NCBI GenBank assembly: GCA_902785575.1
Contig: CACZZF010000010.1
Coordinates: forward strand, 1-64,000
Origin: an uncultured Bacteroidia bacterium
Lineage (GTDB): Bacteria; Bacteroidota; Bacteroidia; Bacteroidales; UBA932
Direction of reading: 5' to 3'
Length of the DNA stretch: 64,000 nt
Of this stretch, positions 62,237 through 64,000 are shown piece after piece. Under the pieces are notes generated by a model. The model saw nothing but the letters and a program-made list of their open reading frames with translations, ran no database searches and was not told the origin of the DNA. The position numbers were made by a program, and so were the translations under genes. How positions within the stretch are numbered: the first letter of the stretch is position 1; each line of letters starts with the position of its first letter.

Positions 62237-62268
62237 CTAATATAGTGCTTATTTTTAAAATATGCAAA
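62237..62268 (-). promoter_or_regulatory. Promoter for the small-gene pair
   Basis: TTTG (62265-62268), 20 bp, TATATTAG (62237-62244), one mismatch. Divergent from the next promoter. Confidence 0.6.
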
Positions 62269-62282
62269 TTTTTCGTGCTTTT

Positions 62283-62313
62283 TTTGAAAATTAGCCACAT
62301 TTTTGTACATTTG
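62283..62313 (+). promoter_or_regulatory. Promoter of the 111-residue gene
   Basis: TTTG (62283-62286), 19 bp, TACATTTG (62306-62313). Exact consensus and spacing, 21 bp before the ATG at 62335. Confidence 0.75.
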
Positions 62314-62334
62314 CCTGGTAAACCCCCATGAATT

Positions 62335-62670
62335 ATGACAGATAAGAAGCAGGAACGAGCCGTCGTCCATTTGGAGAAGGACGGCAAACACTATTACTAT
62401 GGTAATCTCAAAGCCCTCTGCGACAACTGGGCGAAGGACGACATTGGTGTGGCATACAACTACCTTAAAAACTTCAATCTTAGCCCTGATAAGCCGTACG
62501 TCGGCAAGCAATGTATCATTCGCAAGGGAATCATTATCACCTCACCACAGAGGAGCAAGAAAGCCAGCGCACCAGAGATTGCAGAATCAGCGCCACAGAC
62601 GGTGGCGAAGCCAAAGAAGAACTTCGTAGTCAGCCGTCGCAAGTTGCAGGAGTTAATGAAGGGCAAATAG
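62335..62670 (+). CDS. Small basic protein at the right end of the element
   Basis: A 111-residue protein. The N-terminal 60 residues (KDGKHYYYGNLKALCDNW) form a compact alpha/beta unit. The C-terminal part is basic and Lys/Arg-rich (KPKKNFVVSRRKLQELMKGK). It may be a DNA-binding accessory factor. It lies next to the right arm site with its own strong promoter, as excisionase genes often do, but no excisionase motif is recognised. Confidence 0.55.
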   Translation: MTDKKQERAVVHLEKDGKHYYYGNLKALCDNWAKDDIGVAYNYLKNFNLSPDKPYVGKQCIIRKGIIITSPQRSKKASAPEIAESAPQTVAKPKKNFVVSRRKLQELMKGK

Positions 62671-62673
62671 CTC

Positions 62674-62686
62674 TTATTTGCGACTA
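62674..62686 (+). other. Right arm-type repeat
   Basis: TTATTTGCGACTA, identical to 55775-55787. It is 39 bp before the attR core. Confidence 0.6.
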
Positions 62687-62725
62687 CTATATTTAACAAT
62701 CTGATATTCAGCAGTGTTCAGAGTA

Positions 62726-62739
62726 TCGCTCTCTCCGCA
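62726..62739 (+). other. attR core (displaced tRNA 3' end)
   Basis: TCGCTCTCTCCGCA, the second copy of the 14-bp core. It is followed by the native tRNA terminator. Confidence 0.85.
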
Positions 62740-62751
62740 CTATTTTTGGCC

Positions 62752-62787
62752 AAAAACCCCTTCCTGATATGTTCAGAAGGGGTTTTT
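62752..62787 (+). terminator. Displaced native tRNA-Ser terminator
   Basis: AAAAACCCCTTC (62752-62763) pairs with GAAGGGGTTTTT (62776-62787). It is orphaned beyond attR; compare the element's own version at 55691-55723. Confidence 0.85.
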
Positions 62788-62838
62788 CTTGTATTCACGC
62801 CTGAAAAAGTTGCACCAAAAATGCACCGAAGGGTAATT

Positions 62839-63216
62839 CTAACAGTTTATAGTACGTTTTCTTCGTATAACTATTCTATGTTTTAGAAGTACTCTTGGAT
62901 TGTTTTCACTGCGACAATCTGGACAAAGGGTGAACCTGAATCCTTTGTGGTCGGTTGTAACTCCTACCATTGATCCGCAGCGTTCGCAAGTTTGCCAGGA
63001 GGCCTCTATTGCTTCATCTATGAGTTGTCTGATATCCTCTGGTGCGTTGTAGTGGTAGATGCGGAGGCCGCCAAACTTCTGCTTGATTTGGGTGACTTCG
63101 ACAGGAGAGTCAGGGTGTGCGGCGTTGAAGGAATCGATGGCCGATGCGATTTTCTCAATCATCGGCCACCATCCTTTTCCGCACTCCCAAGGGATGTCTT
63201 TGATGGATTTCATCAT
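62839..63216 (-). CDS. Conserved small protein with a zinc-ribbon end
   Basis: About 125 residues from the ATG at 63216 (or 63213). The central IKQKFGGLRIYHYNAP is the mark of a small domain widespread in Bacteroidetes. The C-terminal CERCG and CPDCR pairs would hold zinc. No known function. It is downstream of the DnaE-like gene on the same strand, 26 bp away. Confidence 0.65.
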   Translation of the reverse strand: MMKSIKDIPWECGKGWWPMIEKIASAIDSFNAAHPDSPVEVTQIKQKFGGLRIYHYNAPEDIRQLIDEAIEASWQTCERCGSMVGVTTDHKGFRFTLCPDCRSENNPRVLLKHRIVIRRKRTINC

Positions 63217-63242
63217 TAAAGTTTGGTTTTGTTCCGGTAGGA

Positions 63243-64000
63243 TCAGAGGGCCTCGACCGCCATCATGGTGCGGCCGATGAAATGGCCCTTGGGGGCAAGG
63301 CTGGGGTCGGAAGTCTGTTCCTGGTAGACCGGGACTCCGTAGGTGTCGCGGTACTCTTTCACGTAGTCTCTGCACTGCTTCCGGCGAAGGATTTCCGGGA
63401 AGAGCCCAATACGGCCGGGCCAGTAGAGGGCGTTCAGGAGGACCAGGTCGGACATACTCTCCGGGTCGAAGTCAAAGAGCCATTCACGCATCTTGTCGGA
63501 TTCGAAGAAGATGGCACCGTCGGTGGCCCCGCGGCTGAAAAGCCGGAGCGTGGCCTCGTCCAGCGGGTGCCAGCCGTCTTTGAGCGTGCGGCTGAACTGG
63601 TCCAGGGCAGCGTAGGTGGTGATGCGGAGTTTGATGTTCTGGAGTTCCGTCCAATCCAGGAAGGTGATTTCAAAGAGGCCGGGCTCCGTTTCGATGACCA
63701 GCTCGTTCTCGCGATTGGAGAGGACTTTGCGGGCTACTTCAAGGCAGCCGGAACCGGCCTCGAAGGGAATTTCCGCGCCGTCGTGGACGGACTTTGTGAA
63801 GCGACTGAAGGGCAGGTCCCATTCGACAGGATTGACCTTGGTCACTCCGGTCAGGAAGAGCAGGTAGGAATCGGGCAGGTAGCTGTAGCCGGGGCTGACC
63901 ACAATCCGGGCGCTGCGCATCTTGGCGGCCAGCTCCTGCAGGAGGAGGATGAGGCACTCGCGGCCGGGGTCGGCGTCCAGCCAGTCCAGTTCCTCGCTGA
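63243..64000 (-). CDS. DnaE-like protein lacking the catalytic PDFDxD motif (partial at window edge)
   Basis: The 5' end is beyond the window, and the frame is open to base 64000. The visible 252 residues follow the DNA polymerase III alpha pattern: SPGYSYLPDSYLLFLTGVTK in place of GPGRGSAAGSLV, PVEWDLPFSRF for PLKYNLLFERF, LFSRGATDGAIFFES for the fingers element, and TYGVPVYQEQ at the end. The catalytic PDFDxD block after the ERF motif is replaced by HDGAEIPFEAG. The protein stops soon after YQEQ, so the tau-binding and OB parts are absent. Probably a regulatory or structural paralogue, not a polymerase. Confidence 0.7.
   Translation of the reverse strand, partial: SEELDWLDADPGRECLILLLQELAAKMRSARIVVSPGYSYLPDSYLLFLTGVTKVNPVEWDLPFSRFTKSVHDGAEIPFEAGSGCLEVARKVLSNRENELVIETEPGLFEITFLDWTELQNIKLRITTYAALDQFSRTLKDGWHPLDEATLRLFSRGATDGAIFFESDKMREWLFDFDPESMSDLVLLNALYWPGRIGLFPEILRRKQCRDYVKEYRDTYGVPVYQEQTSDPSLAPKGHFIGRTMMAVEAL

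Larger units (their letters stand above)
55666..62725. mobile_element. 7.06-kb integrative element in tRNA-Ser
   Basis: Bounded by 14-bp direct repeats (TCGCTCTCTCCGCA at 55666-55679 and 62726-62739). Contents: IntDOT-like integrase, polymerase-like protein, NUMOD-like small protein, secreted cargo protein, second recombinase and three small phage-like proteins. No conjugation, mobilisation, capsid or packaging gene is seen, so it is likely a satellite-type or helper-dependent island. The tRNA stays intact. Confidence 0.85.

Overview
The window looks like a chromosomal segment of an uncultured, probably host-associated member of the Bacteroidales. The evidence is: promoter boxes of the Bacteroidetes type (TTTG, about 19-20 bp, then TAnnTTTG) in front of many genes; an rseC-rnfBCDGEA operon; secreted CAZyme-like genes; Bacteroidetes-type integrases; and a tRNA without an encoded CCA end. 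I cannot name the genus.

Region 1 (1-13.8 kb, almost all minus strand) is accessory. It holds an ADP-ribose-themed pair (Nudix protein with a winged-helix tail, and a PARG-like protein) near a macro-like protein. It also has a strangely purine-rich HAD-like pseudoenzyme behind a palindromic promoter, and a run of FtsK-like translocase, metallophosphatase, SprT-like peptidase and membrane protein. A decayed partial copy of that run sits upstream of it. Then come a YD-repeat-like protein, a degenerate MreB paralogue, several unknown proteins, and a large TPR protein ending in a retropepsin-like domain.

Region 2 (13.9-26.1 kb) is the most system-like accessory block. A sigma factor, a membrane protein and a secreted CHAT peptidase are translationally coupled. 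They converge on a secreted caspase-like peptidase that is itself coupled to a secreted coiled-coil protein. Next to them is a visibly AT-rich pair: a ComEC-like metallo-beta-lactamase protein and a 1723-residue WG-repeat protein.

Region 3 (26.3-32.7 kb) has small unknown genes, an AAA ATPase behind tandem palindromic operators (a second copy of this control region lies at the left edge of the window), a GxDLY-type SGNH esterase, a sialidase-like propeller and a small outer-membrane protein.

Region 4 (32.7-55.5 kb) is core genome. The minus-strand run is two M23 peptidases, MerR, Nif3, zinc-ribbon protein, DnaB, DUF3108, RseC and RnfBCDGEA. The plus-strand run is AlaS, an LptG-Fmt fusion, thiamine pyrophosphokinase, a polyferredoxin and a Tat-exported aldo/keto reductase. 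Four of these core genes carry in-frame insertions made of dispersed or palindromic repeats.

Region 5 (55.6-62.7 kb) is a 7.06-kb integrative element in the 3' end of a tRNA-Ser(GGA) gene. It is bounded by 14-bp att cores with 13-bp internal arm-type repeats. It encodes an IntDOT-like integrase with a canonical -1 frameshift heptamer before a second-frame extension, a putative divergent family-A-like polymerase, a second catalytic-domain-only recombinase, and small phage-like genes. Beyond it lie a small zinc-ribbon protein and the 3' part of a DnaE-like gene that seems to have lost its catalytic aspartates and runs off the window.
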